Shown here: piece by piece, positions 1 through 13,025 of the stretch
How positions within the stretch are numbered: the stretch's first letter is position 1
How the letters are laid out: each line of letters opens with the position of its first letter
Source: Selaginella moellendorffii
Taxonomy: Eukaryota; Streptophyta; Lycopodiopsida; Selaginellales; Selaginellaceae
Reading direction: 5' to 3'
DNA length: 64,000 bases
NCBI RefSeq assembly: GCF_000143415.4
Contig: NW_003314348.1
Span: 222,932 to 286,931 of the forward strand
Made by a program: the position numbers and the translations under genes
The notes under the pieces: generated by a model
Database searches by the model: none
What the model was told of the DNA's origin: nothing
The model's input: only the letters and a program-made list of their open reading frames with translations

Positions 1-350
1 GAGTGACGACTTCCTGTAATGCTGCTGCTGCTATCCTGCTGCTGCTGCTGTTACTTTTCCCCTCCGAGATGCAAAGAGAGAGAGGGAGAGCTCTCCCTTC
101 AAGTCCCTGCTTACTTCCTGCTATTCTATCTATCTATATGCTGTTTATATTCCTTTCCTCCCTCCCTCCCTCCCTCTCTCCCTCCTCTGGCTGGCCCCTG
201 GCACTCCCAAATTCCCAGATTCCCAAAGGTACCCCTAGTGCTATAGCTAGAATTGGAGATAGAGAGATGATCTGGCCTAGGCAGGAGTATGAAGCCTATA
301 ACAAACAGAGCACACTGTTGTAAGGCCTGACTATGGACAAGACGACTTCT
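1..350. repeat. Simple-sequence-rich stretch (CTG and CCTC runs)
   Basis: Positions 15-55 carry CTG/GCT triplet runs, 85-105 a GA run, and 160-190 a CCTC pyrimidine run. The short open frames here are repeat-driven and I see no protein family. It may be the untranslated edge of a gene outside the window. No feature beyond simple repeats can be supported. Confidence 0.5.
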
Positions 351-994
351 TTCTAGCGGGGCTTCTGGTAAGTCTGCCTATTACGGACGAGACGAGGAGA
401 TGGTGGATGGAGATATAGAGAGAGGATGGTGATGCTAAAAGAGAGGACGCTTAGGGAAGCACACGCGCTGCTGCAATCAATACCACATGCAACATCAACA
501 AGCCAAGAAAGGACCGACGACGCAGCTCGCAAGAGCGATCTTTCGAGCAAGGAATGAAAATCTAAGCTACACAAAAAGCCCACTTGTAAACTACACATAC
601 CTTTCAAAGCCTCATTACGACAGCCGATATCACCACCACCCCCACCACAGACACACCGTTGCTGCTGCTGCTGCTCCTGCGTAAGTATTCCTTTTCGTGG
701 ACTCACAAGGTACACGTCCCCTGTGCGCAATGCACGTGGATGGATACGGAGGGTTGAAACTCCACGGGACTGCACTGCCACATCGGCTCTGTGCCTGTTC
801 TGTCTGCCTGCGCAGAACCAAAACCGAGGTGAGTATGAGGACTTTTTAGCATTTAGCATTAGGCTCACCTTGATGATACCATTACCAAGTGGTCAACTTA
901 GCATAGCTACCTAAGGTGGAAAATGAGGAGAGAAAAAAAGAAAAGATCGTCAATAAGAATGAAATCAGATTACCTCTGCCTGCGCGATGCTCTT

Positions 995-1744
995 TTACAC
1001 ACCAGTATCAGTAGCGTTGGATCTCGGTTGGAGCGCCTCTTCTCTAGCTTTATAGACGCCTAGGACATAGTTCCTCTGCCTGAGATGTGCTCTGACTTGT
1101 CCAAACAGCTGCCAGCGGAGAAGCCGCCCATAACCAATACCAAATCCCACCAAGTACTTATGGTGGATTTGATCGATCACATGGAAAGGCCTTCACAATC
1201 GGTGCAGACAGTAAGCAGCAACAACAACAGCAGCAACGAGAGAGCCTGGTTAAGCTGTTTTTCCCTGCTGCAGGAATCCAACACCACAACCTTGCCTTTG
1301 CTGACGACCCGGATGATGGAAGCCTCACACGCAAAAGGCACCCCAAGGACGACCTGGGAAGAGTCAGCCACCTTTGCATAAAATACCCCCGCTCCACGAA
1401 CTGATGTATGAAAGGGGCGCCTGAGAGGCAGTCCATATCCATCCAGAGCCAAATCTATATCCAATGTTCCCCTGCCACTGTACTCGAGCCTCGCCATCAA
1501 TACCGCCCCACCTTCCAAAGCCGAGAAAAAGACCATTCCTGGCACCAATTGAACCGACAAGTGACCGGATTCGAGCTCCATGAGGTGCACGAGAAGGCAA
1601 TCTCATCGGACACATAGTCCTGATTCGAACCACCTTCGTTTCTCCTGTGCCTGTGCCGCTCAGTCGCCAGAGAAAGAAAAAAGAATAAACAATATGCTTA
1701 CCCCGATTTGTTGTGGACTGTAAGATCCAGGATACGAAAGCCAA
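995..1744 (-). CDS. Unresolved possible exons of an uncharacterised gene
   Basis: The best coding-like stretch is an open frame of about 100 codons from roughly 1590 to 1280, with a non-repetitive composition that includes FFSALEGGAVLMARLEYSG. A possible upstream exon ends at about 1700 before a GTAAGC donor, but all three phases are open there, so the join is ambiguous. Below 1260 the frame runs into CAG-derived Leu repeats, and another open stretch lies at 1180-995. I recognise no family. Splice-like sites (CTGC/gtaagtatt near 677, GAG/gtgagta near 828) also occur on the plus strand, so even the orientation is open. It could instead be a long 3' untranslated region of the gene starting at 2562, since a good GTATGATG donor follows that gene's stop. 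Confidence 0.25.
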
Positions 1745-1896
1745 CTAAATCCTGCCTGATGATGGTAATAAAACACAATGATTGCACGATTGCCTAATTT
1801 AACCAGATTATCTGCACCAACACATCAGAAAGACCCCACGAGGCGAGCTAAGATAAGCAAATCGAACTGTCTATGTACGCATCATACCTTATACGT

Positions 1897-2562
1897 CTAG
1901 GCCCGTGGTAGATTACGAGCTGTTTGATGCTCAAGTTGCTCCACGGTTTCCCGTAGCATCTTTCTGTCCGCGCTTGTCAAGGCTTTATCTACGTGAAAAA
2001 AACAAAAGAAGAAAACCGCGAAAGGATACACTTGAGCTGCCAGGAGATGGATATCCTTCATCTCCTCGTTAAGTCTGCAACTCACAAGAAAAACATGAGA
2101 AACAAGCATCTAGAGAGGAAGCAGAAAAAAAGAAAAAGAAAAGAAAAGAAGAAAAAGCTCACCTGAGACAAGAATTTACAAACTTATTTCCTTTCGTAGC
2201 AGCGTCAATGCCTGCATTAGAATCGCATATCAAAAAACAAGAAAAAACAAGAAAAAGAATAACTTACATCCATTTTGTAGACTCCCGGCAGCATTATTGT
2301 AGCACGCCAGATGATCCCGCGTACTGCCAGTGACCTAGACCAGAAATCTTCACTCCAGAGGCCAAAATTTAGGCTTGCAGAACCATACCTCGCTCATCGC
2401 CTCCCTCAGCGATGCCACCAGCGAGCAGAAGCTACCCGCGGCATCTCTCGCTTCATCCTCCACGGCTTGCAGCAGCTGCGTCGCCCTGCGCACATCCGCC
2501 GTGGAATCAAACACGGGCTGGATCTCGTTCTGGAGGGCGCCTCCTCCTCCTCCCCCCGCCAT
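1897..2562 (-). CDS. Small coiled-coil protein, possibly BORC subunit 6-like
   Basis: Five exons join in phase (2562-2389, 2334-2268, 2211-2163, 2074-2030, 1963-1897) to give 133 residues. The protein starts MAGGGGGGALQNEIQPVFDS, is largely helical, and carries an LNEEMKDIHLLAAQ segment followed by a heptad-like C-terminus (VKMLRETVEQLEHQ). The last acceptor was chosen because CGGACAG/AAAG is the only one giving a continuous helix. Size and helix pattern resemble the C-terminal domain of BORC subunit 6 (lysosome-positioning complex) and its plant relatives, but this is from memory of the family and unverified. Upstream glycine-rich residues are probably disordered. The exon joins are well supported; the family name is tentative. 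Confidence 0.6.
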
Positions 2563-2939
2563 CGCTCCTCCAAAGCCCTAAAGCAAACGCGGCGGGATTA
2601 ACACGAGATAAGAACAGTGAAGTAAAAATTCGCATTGCTGTGATAGACGGCTCAAGGTTTTTCCATACAAAACGTTTCTTTTCATACGCTCGACTGTGGT
2701 GAGGGAGACTCGGGAAGAAGGAGAAGAGTCTAGCCTGACCCGGGGAGCATTATCGACCAGTAATGGCTGTGTCCCATTGATTTATCGCGCTGCGGACCTG
2801 GATTATCGCTATGTCGCCCACTGACGATCGCCTCATTTTTTCTCAGTGGTGACTCCCACCGCCACACTGGTCACCTGGAAAGTTTTCACAAAGTTTAGAG
2901 ATCTTTCCTACAGCAAGGAGCGCAAAGAAAGGAAAGAGA
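2563..2939. other. Intergenic: LSD1 3' flank and promoter of the small coiled-coil gene
   Basis: This 377-bp spacer lies between two minus-strand genes. It should hold the LSD1 3' untranslated region and the downstream gene's promoter. I see no further open frame, repeat or RNA gene. Confidence 0.5.
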
Positions 2940-4007
2940 TCATACTAGCTTGCCGGTTTCATCCATGGTCATGGGGTTCTCCACAACCACAGTCTGCGAT
3001 GGTTGCCTCGTCGGCGCAGGCTGCGTGATAAGATACATTAGTGATCGAGTGCTATGTCAATCAAGCTGTGAAAATGGCTGATACCTCTGATACGGATGCG
3101 GGCTGGGGAAGGGGAGCGTAGGTTGGTCTTTGCACAGGGAGGGGCATTCTCGCGTTGCTGAGATGCTGGTCACACAGGGAGAAGTGGCGTGATAAGATCA
3201 AAACATAACGTCGCCCTCAAGAAAAGACTTACCGGTATCGTCGTGACATACTGGCAGAGCGCGCATTTCACCGATTGCGCTCCAAACGCATACATGAGAG
3301 TCGTATTACAGCCTCCGCAGCTAATATGCGCTACTTGGTTCGCTAAAATCACAAAACAAGTGCGTTAAGAAAACCAAAACCAAAGATAAACGAACGAAGA
3401 AAGGGACCACACCTTCCATCGCCAAGTTGATTGTGTGACAGCACGAGCACTGGACACTAGTGGCACCACGCACATACATGAGTAGCGTCCGGCATCCCCC
3501 ACAAACGAGCTGAGCCATCTCGGTTCCTACAGGGACCACTCGCAAAACAAGACAAAGTCAACAAAAAACGTAGCAAGAGAAAAGATTTCTTTGCTTTTTT
3601 CTTTGATTTTTTTTTTTTTTTTCTTGATGGAAACCGACCTGGAGGAGGAACGGGAGTGACAGAGCTGCATAGCGCACAGCGGACATTCGTAGCACCTTGA
3701 GGATATACGAGCAAAGTCCTACATCCACCACAGATCAGCTGGCCTTGAGACCCTGCAAAACAATTTTGACAGACAACATAAGATAAGGGATGAGAGAGGA
3801 AACCAAAGACAAAGTAAAAGCGATGAAAGCGAAACGATTCGTTATCTCCCTCCCCCCTTTTCACGATTTCACGAGATTATGGAGCAGCGATCGGTCCGGG
3901 GGGAAATTCTGGAGAAATCGGGGCAAGAAGGGGGGAGCGATTGATTTCTCACCTGGCGGTGGCGGCATATGAGGCTGGGGAGCGTAGGGCACCAGCGGAA
4001 CCGGCAT
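2940..4007 (-). CDS. LSD1: LSD1-type triple zinc-finger protein
   Basis: Six exons (4007-3953, 3752-3639, 3526-3413, 3342-3233, 3165-3085, 3020-2940) join in phase to exactly 184 residues, the usual LSD1 length. Three CxxC...CxxC fingers of the plant LSD1 type follow each other: [24 protein letters not shown] and [12 protein letters not shown], each with a GAxxVxCxxC second half. A Pro-rich linker and a C-terminal [17 protein letters not shown] tail complete the family architecture. LSD1 proteins are negative regulators of plant cell death and superoxide signalling and scaffold bZIP and metacaspase partners. An in-frame upstream ATG at 4106 exists; 4007 is preferred because it matches family length. 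The gene is head-to-head with YKT6. Confidence 0.95.
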
Positions 4008-4386
4008 TGGCGCGGAGATTCGCGTGAATCGCTGCCGATGAATCCGATGAATCGCGCGCCCGGAAATTCCGCCGAGAGATCGAAACAGGGCAACGATCTC
4101 CCCCAAAACTTCCCTGCAATGCGCCGATCCGATGGCGCTAGCGCCGCGCCAGGCGCCTCAGCTTCGTCGAAGCCAAACCCTACGCGTCGCCCGGGAGAGC
4201 TAAGCTTTGTGGTGAGAGCTTCTTTGAATCCATGAGAATTTTCGTCGAAAGCCTGATCAGCCAGCGCCAAGGCTTATCCACACCGTCCATCGCGACAATC
4301 GTAAACCGACGGCCGAGATGGGTTAGGTCTCCTCTTGAGTTGAATATTCTCAGCTTAGAACCCTAATTCTTCCATAGAAGAGGGCG
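4008..4386. promoter_or_regulatory. Divergent promoter shared by LSD1 and YKT6
   Basis: Only 379 bp separate the two start codons, which are transcribed away from each other, so both core promoters and 5' leaders must lie here. The open frames present in this GC-rich stretch resemble no family and look like shadows. I see no canonical TATA box in a convincing position. Confidence 0.6.
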
Positions 4387-5272
4387 ATGAAGATCACGGC
4401 GCTGCTGCTGCTCAGGGCGAGCGATTCGGCAGCAGGATCATCGGCTTCCGGCAGCGACCCGGCGGTACTGGCAAATGCATCGGATGTGAGCCATTTCGGC
4501 TATTTCCAGCGCTCCAGCGCCAGAGAATTCATCATGTTTGTAGCTAGAACTCTCGCCAAGCGGACGCCGCAAGGGCAGCGGCATTCCGTGGAGCAGGATG
4601 GTAAGCGTTGATTTCCAGATCCAGTTTTCTCATTCTTTGCGTGTAGAGTATGTGGTGTATTGCTACAACAGGAATGGGCTTTGCGGGCTGGCGTTCACGG
4701 ACAAGCAGTATCCAATGCGAAGTGCTTTCTCAGTAATTAACAAGGTGAGCAATCCAAATTCTTTTGTTCTTCTCTTGAGCATGATCATCGCTCAGGTGAT
4801 CGATGAGTACATCCAAGCGTTTGGAAATTCCTGGAAATCAGTGACAACCGATAACACGGAACAATGGCCGGCTCTAAATCAAGCCTTGATGAAGTACCAG
4901 GTTGGTTGCTCCATTCCAGTTTTGCTCTTCAATCGTGAGATCTTTCCGTGAATTGCAGGATCCAATGGAAGCTGACAAGCTCATGAGGATCCAGAGGGAT
5001 CTCGACGACACCAAAGTCATACTGGTACGTGACGCCATAGCTTAGCTTCCTTTCGACAAGGATTTATTTTTCTCCTTGTTTGTACAGCACAAGACCATAG
5101 AAAGCGTCCTCGCTCGAGGGGAAAAGCTCGACTCATTGGTGGAGAAGAGCTCTGATCTTAGCATGGCTTCCCAGGTATCCAAAATCTGTCTTTTCAATCG
5201 TATCAAACTCCCAGCCTGCAGATGTTTTACAAGCAAGCCAAGAAAACCAACCAGTGCTGCAGCATCTTGTGA
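4387..5272 (+). CDS. YKT6: R-SNARE YKT6
   Basis: Six exons (4387-4600, 4647-4744, 4796-4900, 4959-5024, 5088-5174, 5222-5272) give 206 residues. An N-terminal longin domain (MKITALLLLRASDS, then DVSHFGYFQRSS, then YNRNGLCGLAF) is followed by a SNARE helix with the central arginine (VLARGEKLDSLVEKSSDLS). The protein ends KKTNQCCSIL: paired cysteines provide palmitoylation and prenylation sites, the hallmark of YKT6, which has no transmembrane anchor. It acts in membrane fusion at Golgi, endosome and vacuole. Relative to family sequences there is a short Ser/Ala-rich insertion after the first strand (about residues 12-22). Every intron is under 70 bp. Confidence 0.97.
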
Positions 5273-5475
5273 GAGCGACGCGATTTTGATAAAACTCGCT
5301 ATACATACCGTGTGTTGACGTAAGCTTGTATAATCTACCAGCACCTCAGAAAAGTATCTATCATCACTGTAATCAGCCAGATTCACGAAACTTCAAATCC
5401 ATTCTTTTCTATCTTCCTGAAACAAGCTAGAAAAAAAGTTAAATCTTACAAGTAAGATCAGAGGTGTTCTTTCCA

Positions 5476-7869
5476 TCACATAGACATTGCTTGCTCACAG
5501 CTCTGCAGCGCTTGGTTCGCGAAGTATCTCACGTCCACGTCCGGATCTTCGCTCAACTCCACCAAGCATGGGCGAATCGACTGCTCAACAACCTGGAAAT
5601 ACACATTAAAAAGTAGTCTCTAGAAAGCTTGAGAACTTCTGTGACTTTACCTCGCTGCCAACGATCGGGATAAACGATTGTAGGATCTTCGCCACGTTGA
5701 ACTTCACGTTTGGAATCCTGTTACAATTTATTAATTCGACTTCTACCTTGGCTCGACGTACCTGTCTTTTGCAGCGTTGATCACGACTGGTAGCATCATC
5801 TGGCATGTCACTTCCGAGCCAACAACAGGGGCGAACAAAGAAATGGCATACAGTATCGTCAACCGGTATAAATAGTGAGGATTGTTAATCATCTCCAACA
5901 CCTGAGAAAAGCATTACTTTCAAGAGATCTTCACACACAAAAAACTCATACCTGTGGAATAATATGTCTGCAAGCCCATTCTGTGCCAAACTCTTCGGTC
6001 AGCCTCTTCAGGTTGTTTGCGGCAGCTTCCCTGATAGAGCACACCTGGTACACGATTTGGTTGAGTGTCAACACTTGAGATTTCACGATTCAAACCTGAT
6101 CTCCAAGCCAATGCATACACAAGGCACCAAGCTTGTCATCAAAGAATTCCACTCCCAGTTGGCTCGCAAGGAGTGGAATGTACTCAATAATAGCCAGCCG
6201 CACCCGCCAGTGTTTGTCTTCGGCCAGTTCCACAATCGCGGGTAGGAGAGATTGCGATAACAAGTCAATACCAATAACCTGTAACGAAAAGATCAACTCA
6301 AAACAATGAATCTTCGTTGGGCGAACTTGCCTTGTTGACTTGATCCAGCTTGCTTATGATGTTGAGCCTAACGTCAGGGAATTCATCCTTCAAAAGGGCC
6401 AAAAATATTGGTAAAAGTTGTTCGATTGTCGCGTCCTGCAAACCAAACTAATCAGCACAGGACGAAAGAGCACAAATTGCCTACTTTTCCAAGAACCGGT
6501 GCCATGCCCATTATTACAGAAGCCAAAGCCGCACGAACATGTTGTGACGAGTCTAGAGAAAGTTCCTGTTGGGAGTCAAAAGAAGGTCATGTCTGTGCAC
6601 CACAGAAAAATCTCTCGGCTTACCTTTACACATGGTAGAATGCTTTGCATGGCAATCTCGGGCTGGACTATCTCACAAAACTTGGTCACTTTATCGGCTG
6701 CTGCTATTCTGACTTCCGCTTCGTTATCTCTTAAAAGTCGCACATAGGCGGGGACCAGATCAACCCTTTGCACATAAAAGAAAAGATCAACAATCCATCA
6801 GTGTCCCCAAGAAAAAGCCAATGTCAGTGGACAATACCTAGTACATTCCGGTCCAACAGTTTCACAGAGTTCATATAGTTGATTAGCAACCATATAACGT
6901 ACCCGCCAGGACTTGTCCTGTAGAAACAAACACGCACCGCATCAGCAACAGGAACAATAAAAGAATGAGACATACTTGTGAGAAATTTAGTATGAGCGGC
7001 AACACACAGGCAATGCAGTCGCTTGTTTGTAGCAACCTTCCAAGCGCAGCACAGCCTTCAACAGCTAGAAGCCTGACCGAATCCTGCTCTGAAACATCGA
7101 AAAAGAAATTTGAGAAAAGAAAAAAAAAACAAAAAAAAATATTGGGAAAGCGTTGCTGATCATACCATCCTGTGTGAGGTCCCGAAAGACAGCCATGATA
7201 TCGGTCTTTAGAAACGCAGGCTCGATGGTAGCAGCAAACTTCCCGAGGTTGGAGATGGCGGCCCTTCTCACCAAAGGCATATCGTCGTGACTTAGTTGGT
7301 TGTAGATGGTTCTCAATTCCGCTCGGAGAAGCTCCGGAGCGCTCGGGTAGACAATGTGTAGCAGTCCACACACCGACACTCTAGCCGTGAACCATTCTCC
7401 AGCCGCGAGCCTCTGCGAATCAAAGAGATCTCACGCCGTGAGCTCAATGTAGCTACAGATCTACGACCTTTACCTTGACAACCGGAGCAAACCATTCCAC
7501 AAGATCGCGCTCGTTCATCACGCTGGCGATCTTGCATAGCGACGCCACCGCCTTCTCCCTCACCGCGCTCTCCTCCACATCGCACAGCGCCTCCAGCGGG
7601 GGTAGCAGAGAATGCGCGTACTCCACGCCCCCAACGTAGGGGACCAGATTCCCCAGCTCCTCGGCCATGGCAAGAAGAACCTCTTCATCGTCGTCGCTGC
7701 CGTCGGCGAGGAAGGGGATCAGCTCCCGCCGCGTCCGATCCTCGCCCAGAGCCCTAGCGATGGTGGACAGCCGGCGCACCGAGTTGATCCGGAGCTGGAC
7801 GTCGTCGTTCTTGAGCTCGTCGATGAGCACTGCGATCGGATAGAGCGGCTCCTCCACCATTGCCGCCAT
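5476..7869 (-). CDS. PP2AA: PP2A scaffold (A) regulatory subunit, HEAT-repeat protein
   Basis: A multi-exon gene encodes about 590 residues of HEAT repeats. Start [19 protein letters not shown] at 7869 and end ...[20 protein letters not shown] with stop at 5476-5478 match plant PP2A A subunits. Recognisable exon pieces in order include [118 protein letters not shown] and [20 protein letters not shown]. The A subunit bridges the catalytic C and variable B subunits of protein phosphatase 2A; in plants (RCN1/PP2AA) it affects auxin transport and other signalling. The open frame continues 21 bp upstream of 7869 but without an ATG. Introns are short, many exons coincide with one HEAT helix pair, and no disruption was seen. 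Confidence 0.95.
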
Positions 7870-8026
7870 AGCTCCCAGGAGAGAATCCACAAACCCTAGA
7901 ACGGTATTAGTCCGCCAGGAGACTAGAATATGCCAATCGCGTCTTTTAATTTCTAGAATGGGTCCACCTGCAAATAAAAACTAGGCCTTCTAGAACTGAT
8001 CTTTTCTTCATGCATTTCTTATTCCC

Positions 8027-8390
8027 ATGCTTTTGATGTTCTTCGCAATGACTGCCACAGAACAGCTTGATCTTGATAGAGCCAACACTCAAATCTACAT
8101 ACCTTACTTGGGAGGGACGAGAAGCATCGAGGCTCAAACTCTCACAGCAAGCCATCACCAGATTCTTTCTCAAGTCACTGGAACGTAAAGTTTTTCATGA
8201 GAACTTCATAAAACGCTAATTTCTTTCTTTTCTACCTTAGTTTGTAGCGTGCCATGGATGCTGTTGTCTACGCCTTTAGTGCTTTCTCTGCAAGGCTAAC
8301 ACCAGATCAGGCCGAGAGATTGTCCAAGTTAAGTCTGTTCTCAGATAAATTCACTAAACAATGTTGTTCTTATTTCCTGAAATCTGAAAC
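8027..8390 (+). pseudogene. Subtilase 5' fragment (signal and propeptide exons), broken
   Basis: This stretch parallels the start of the intact subtilase at 10681-11050 exon for exon. The sequence around [16 protein letters not shown] matches [16 protein letters not shown] of the intact gene, the same intron boundaries are visible, and the second exon reads AMDAVVYAFSAFSARL, missing about eight residues present in the intact copy. After about 8390 similarity stops and AT-rich repeat DNA begins; the rest of the copy resumes near 9515. The first half codes for an inhibitor I9-type prodomain. It is best seen as a dead duplicate. Confidence 0.8.
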
Positions 8391-8469
8391 AAACAGAGGA
8401 CAACGTTCCTACCTTAAATTCCAGAAGCCATAGAATATTCTTAAAATATTCCTGTGATTTATGTTATTT

Positions 8470-9400
8470 TTCTCTCTCTTGTGACCCAACTACATGCTAA
8501 AAGTTAAATAAGCCTCAAATAAAGGGAGTTTAAGCATGGAGAAAAATTGTGTAAGCGGCAATACTAACATTACAATTAATGGCTACACAAGAAAAGAAGC
8601 AATATAGCTTTATTGAATAATAATATGGTCATAGAAATAAAAGAATGAGAATAAAGTAAACAATTTAAATTATATACCAATATGGCTATAAAACTCAATT
8701 CTCCTTTTCTTTAAGAATGTCATTCAAGTTATATCTAAAACTTGGAAACATTTTTTTCATCTTTAGTCCACATAACCAATAATTCACAAATTGTCTTATA
8801 GAATTTTTTCACCAATTTTTTAGTAAGAATATTTATTGGATCAGCTTTCTTAGCATCAATCTCTAAGACTTGGATGATAGACTAATCCATGACATCACCA
8901 TAGTGTAAACACAATTTAAATTTGCTTACATGAAATATTGGATGAATCTTTGAACTAACTAATAAATTGAAAATATAAACAAGATCCCCCATATGCTATA
9001 AAATTGTCCAAGGCCCACAATATAATGCATTGCCACCTCCTTTCAAATTAAATATCAACCTTTTCAAACTTCTTGATAAACAGTTGTAAAACCAATAACT
9101 TTCTAATGATTCCAACCAATAATCAACCTTTTAGCTCACAAATGTTTCATGATTAATACCATAATTTTTAGCATGTTTGATATAACAATGGTAATTATAG
9201 ATACAAGATTGATTCAACCTTTAAGGGTGTGAAATAGGAAACCCTTAATAAAATTGATGGAATCCTTAATCTCCTTAATGTTGCTCTAAATCTCAGTAAT
9301 CTAGCATCTTTATCACACAACAATATCATCAAAAAATTCTTCATCCTTATCAAAGGCATCATCCACTCTTCCACCACCCTAAAAGAACATATTGTTTTAA
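8470..9400 (-). mobile_element. Decayed Ty3/gypsy polymerase remnant inside the subtilase pseudogene
   Basis: The stretch is strongly AT-rich compared with its flanks. Read on the minus strand near 9050-8850 it translates, with stops, to GGGNALYCGPWTIL then SSKIHPIFHVSKFKLC, which matches the conserved gypsy integrase C-terminal region (YGP...I, then IHPVFHVSxLK). No intact frame survives. The stretch is bordered by imperfect direct repeats of about 50 bp (8408-8460 and 9500-9555, both with GAATATTCTT..AATATTCC), which could be relics of element ends or a duplicated host segment. Confidence 0.65.
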
Positions 9401-9514
9401 TACCAATGAAACTAACAAAAGGTCAACCTCCCAACTTTTAAGGTGTTCATGTGTTTTGCATTTTTTTTGTCTTATTAAACTTATATGCCCTTTCTAACCC
9501 TAAACCCAAACTTA

Positions 9515-10440
<926 letters not shown>

Positions 10441-10680
10441 TTGCGGTCGTTTATGCGAGTGATGGTTTTTCCTTTCTTAAAAACATTGTAGTTATCTTTC
10501 TCGAGATGTTTTTCTAATCACGATATACCTTTCTATTTTATCCTCCACTATTTTACTGTTATTTTGTAAAAAGGTTAACATGAAAATAGAATATTAAATT
10601 AAATAGATTGGCGTTAAATTAGCAGCATTAGGATAATTTAATGCCGCCCCTTAATTGCAAGCAAAAACTATCTTTTCGTC

Positions 10681-13025
10681 ATGGTCTCCATTTTGCTTTT
10701 CATGTTCTTCACAGTGACTGCCGCAACGCAGCTTGATGGAACCAATATTTACATAGCTTACTTGGGAGGGACGAGAAGCATTGAGGCTCAAACTATCACA
10801 ACAAGCCATCATCAAATTCTTTCTCAAGTCACTGGAACGTAAAGTTTTTTCATGAAAAGCAGGACTCCACAAATCACTAATTTCTTTCTTTTCTACCTTA
10901 GTTTGGAGTCTGCCATGGACGCCATTGTCTACAGCTACAGCCACGGCTTTAGTGGTTTTTCTGCAAAGCTAACACCAGATCAGGCCGAGGCATTATCAAG
11001 TTAAGTCTGTGATCATGGAGAGGTTCACTAAACAATTTTGTTCTTACCAGAGTTTCCTGAAATACTGAGCGTTTATCCCAGTAAGACGTATCACATCCAG
11101 ACAACTCGTTCGTGGGACTTCGTTGGCTTGAGCGAGTCTCTAAGTTCGGAGCAATCAGGAATCGAGTTCTTACCCCATGAACGTTACGATGTCATTGTAG
11201 GAGTTCTAGACAGCGGTATCACTCCTCTTGCCCCTTCATATGCTAGCATAGGAACAACCGTCAGCGTTCTCGGACAGAAAGTCTGCGAGACAAGCTTACT
11301 CATTCTTCGAGAAGTTGATCTTGATCTCGTTCTTGTACAGGAGTGTGGCCAGAATCCAAGAGCTTCCACGATGCCGACATGAGACCCGTTCCAGGACGAT
11401 GGAAAGGAACTTGCATGAATCCAGCTGGTACAAACGCATCTGCCATTATCAAATGCAACAGGTGAAAAGAAAAAACATAGCAAACTTAACACCAATACAC
11501 TAACCTGAATCATCTTTACAGGAAGCTTGTCGGTGCTCGTACTTTCGACGCTCACGGCTCACACGTCTATGAGAATGCCAGGGACGGCACTGGTCACGGA
11601 ACTCACGCTGCATCCACTGCGACTGGAAGGCTCGTTGCAAACGCAAGTGTGAATGGAGTTGCCCGAGGAACTGCCCGTGGTGGTGCACCGTTATCAAGGC
11701 TTGCGGCTTATAAAGTTTGCTGGGGTTTCATCTGTGACGAGGCTGATATTTTAGCTGGATTTGACACTGCAATACACGATGGAGTTGATATTATCTCAAT
11801 CTCAGTTGGGAGAAGCCCGCATAGATATAGTACTGATGGATTAGCAATTGGAGCTTACCATGCCGTGGAGAGAGGCATTGCCGTTGCAGCACCTGCTGGA
11901 AACTTCGATTTTTTTATCTATCAAATTGCAAATGGCGCACCTTGGCTCTTCACAGTTGCTGCAAGCACGATTGATCGAAAAATCACAGAGGTTAAGATCT
12001 TTCAGAATAAAAATGAGGACTTATTTTTTCTTTTTTTTCTTTTATGTTCTTACCTGTTGTGCAGAATAATCAGACCGACAATTATAAACCAGCTCCAGTT
12101 ATGGCTCCATTCTCCTTGACTGGACCAAACAGCTTGGATGCAAGTATCATAAAGGTGAGCATTAGAAGCAAAGCATTGTTTCATAGATGACTTACACAGA
12201 TGATTTACATGAGCGACTTTTGTAGCCCGATATCACTGCTCCTGGTGTTGATATTCTAGCAGCCTGGCCAACCAACATTCCAGTTCATGGTACCAATGCA
12301 ACTTACGGTGAATACTCACTTCTCTCGGGGACATCGATGGCCACTCCACACGTTGGGGGAGCATTAGCATTCCTCAAGTCGATCCATCCGAAATGGAGCC
12401 CCGCAGCACTAAAATCTGCACTCATGACAACAGGTAAACTCATCAAACAATTGCGAAAGATGATCATCAACGATTCAATGCAGCAAGCACCCTGGATAAC
12501 ACAAACGCCACAATCACGAGAGGAAACGCCCCATCCAATCCATTCAGCTTTGGCTCTGGCATCATCCAGCCCGCAAAAGCAGTCGATCCAGGACTAATCT
12601 ATGATATCCATCCAGAAGACTACATACAATATCTCTGGAGCATCAACTATACCTCCGTCGAGATCCAGCACATGACTGGCAGCCATTGCCCCAAACACTC
12701 CACGGATTTCAGCCTCAACTATCCCTCCATCGCGATCGACAAGCTTGCGCCGGGCGCCAGCCGCACAATCTCAAGGATCGTCACGAATGTAGGCACCGGA
12801 AGATCTTCCTACACTGTCGCCGTGGCGCCGCCGAGCGATGCCGCGCTTGCCATCGCCGTGAACCCTAAAACCCTAGATTTCTTCTTCACTGGCCAGAAGC
12901 TCTCTTACACAGTCACGCTATCTTTGAATAAGGAAGCGGCGGGAAAGAGCTGGATATTCTCTGCTTTGACTTGGACCGATGGCACCCATCAAGTACGAAG
13001 CCCCATTGCTGTGTCCTCTAGCTGA
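10681..13025 (+). CDS. Subtilisin-like serine protease lacking the PA domain
   Basis: Eight exons (10681-10838, 10902-10999, 11051-11215, 11341-11461, 11522-11990, 12065-12154, 12226-12433, 12484-13025) join in phase to 616 residues. Order: signal peptide ([15 protein letters not shown]), I9 prodomain, catalytic Asp139 (VLDSGVWPES), His206 ([10 protein letters not shown]), Ser404 (SGTSMATPH), and a C-terminal fibronectin-III-like domain ending at SSS. Plant subtilases are usually about 750 residues with a protease-associated domain between His and Ser. Here [12 protein letters not shown] (residue 337) joins directly to [17 protein letters not shown], so about 130 residues including the PA domain are absent, replaced by a 74-bp intron. 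The oxyanion-hole Asn motif reads AGNFD rather than AGNxGP. It would be secreted and act on wall or apoplastic proteins. Whether it is active is open. Confidence 0.88.
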
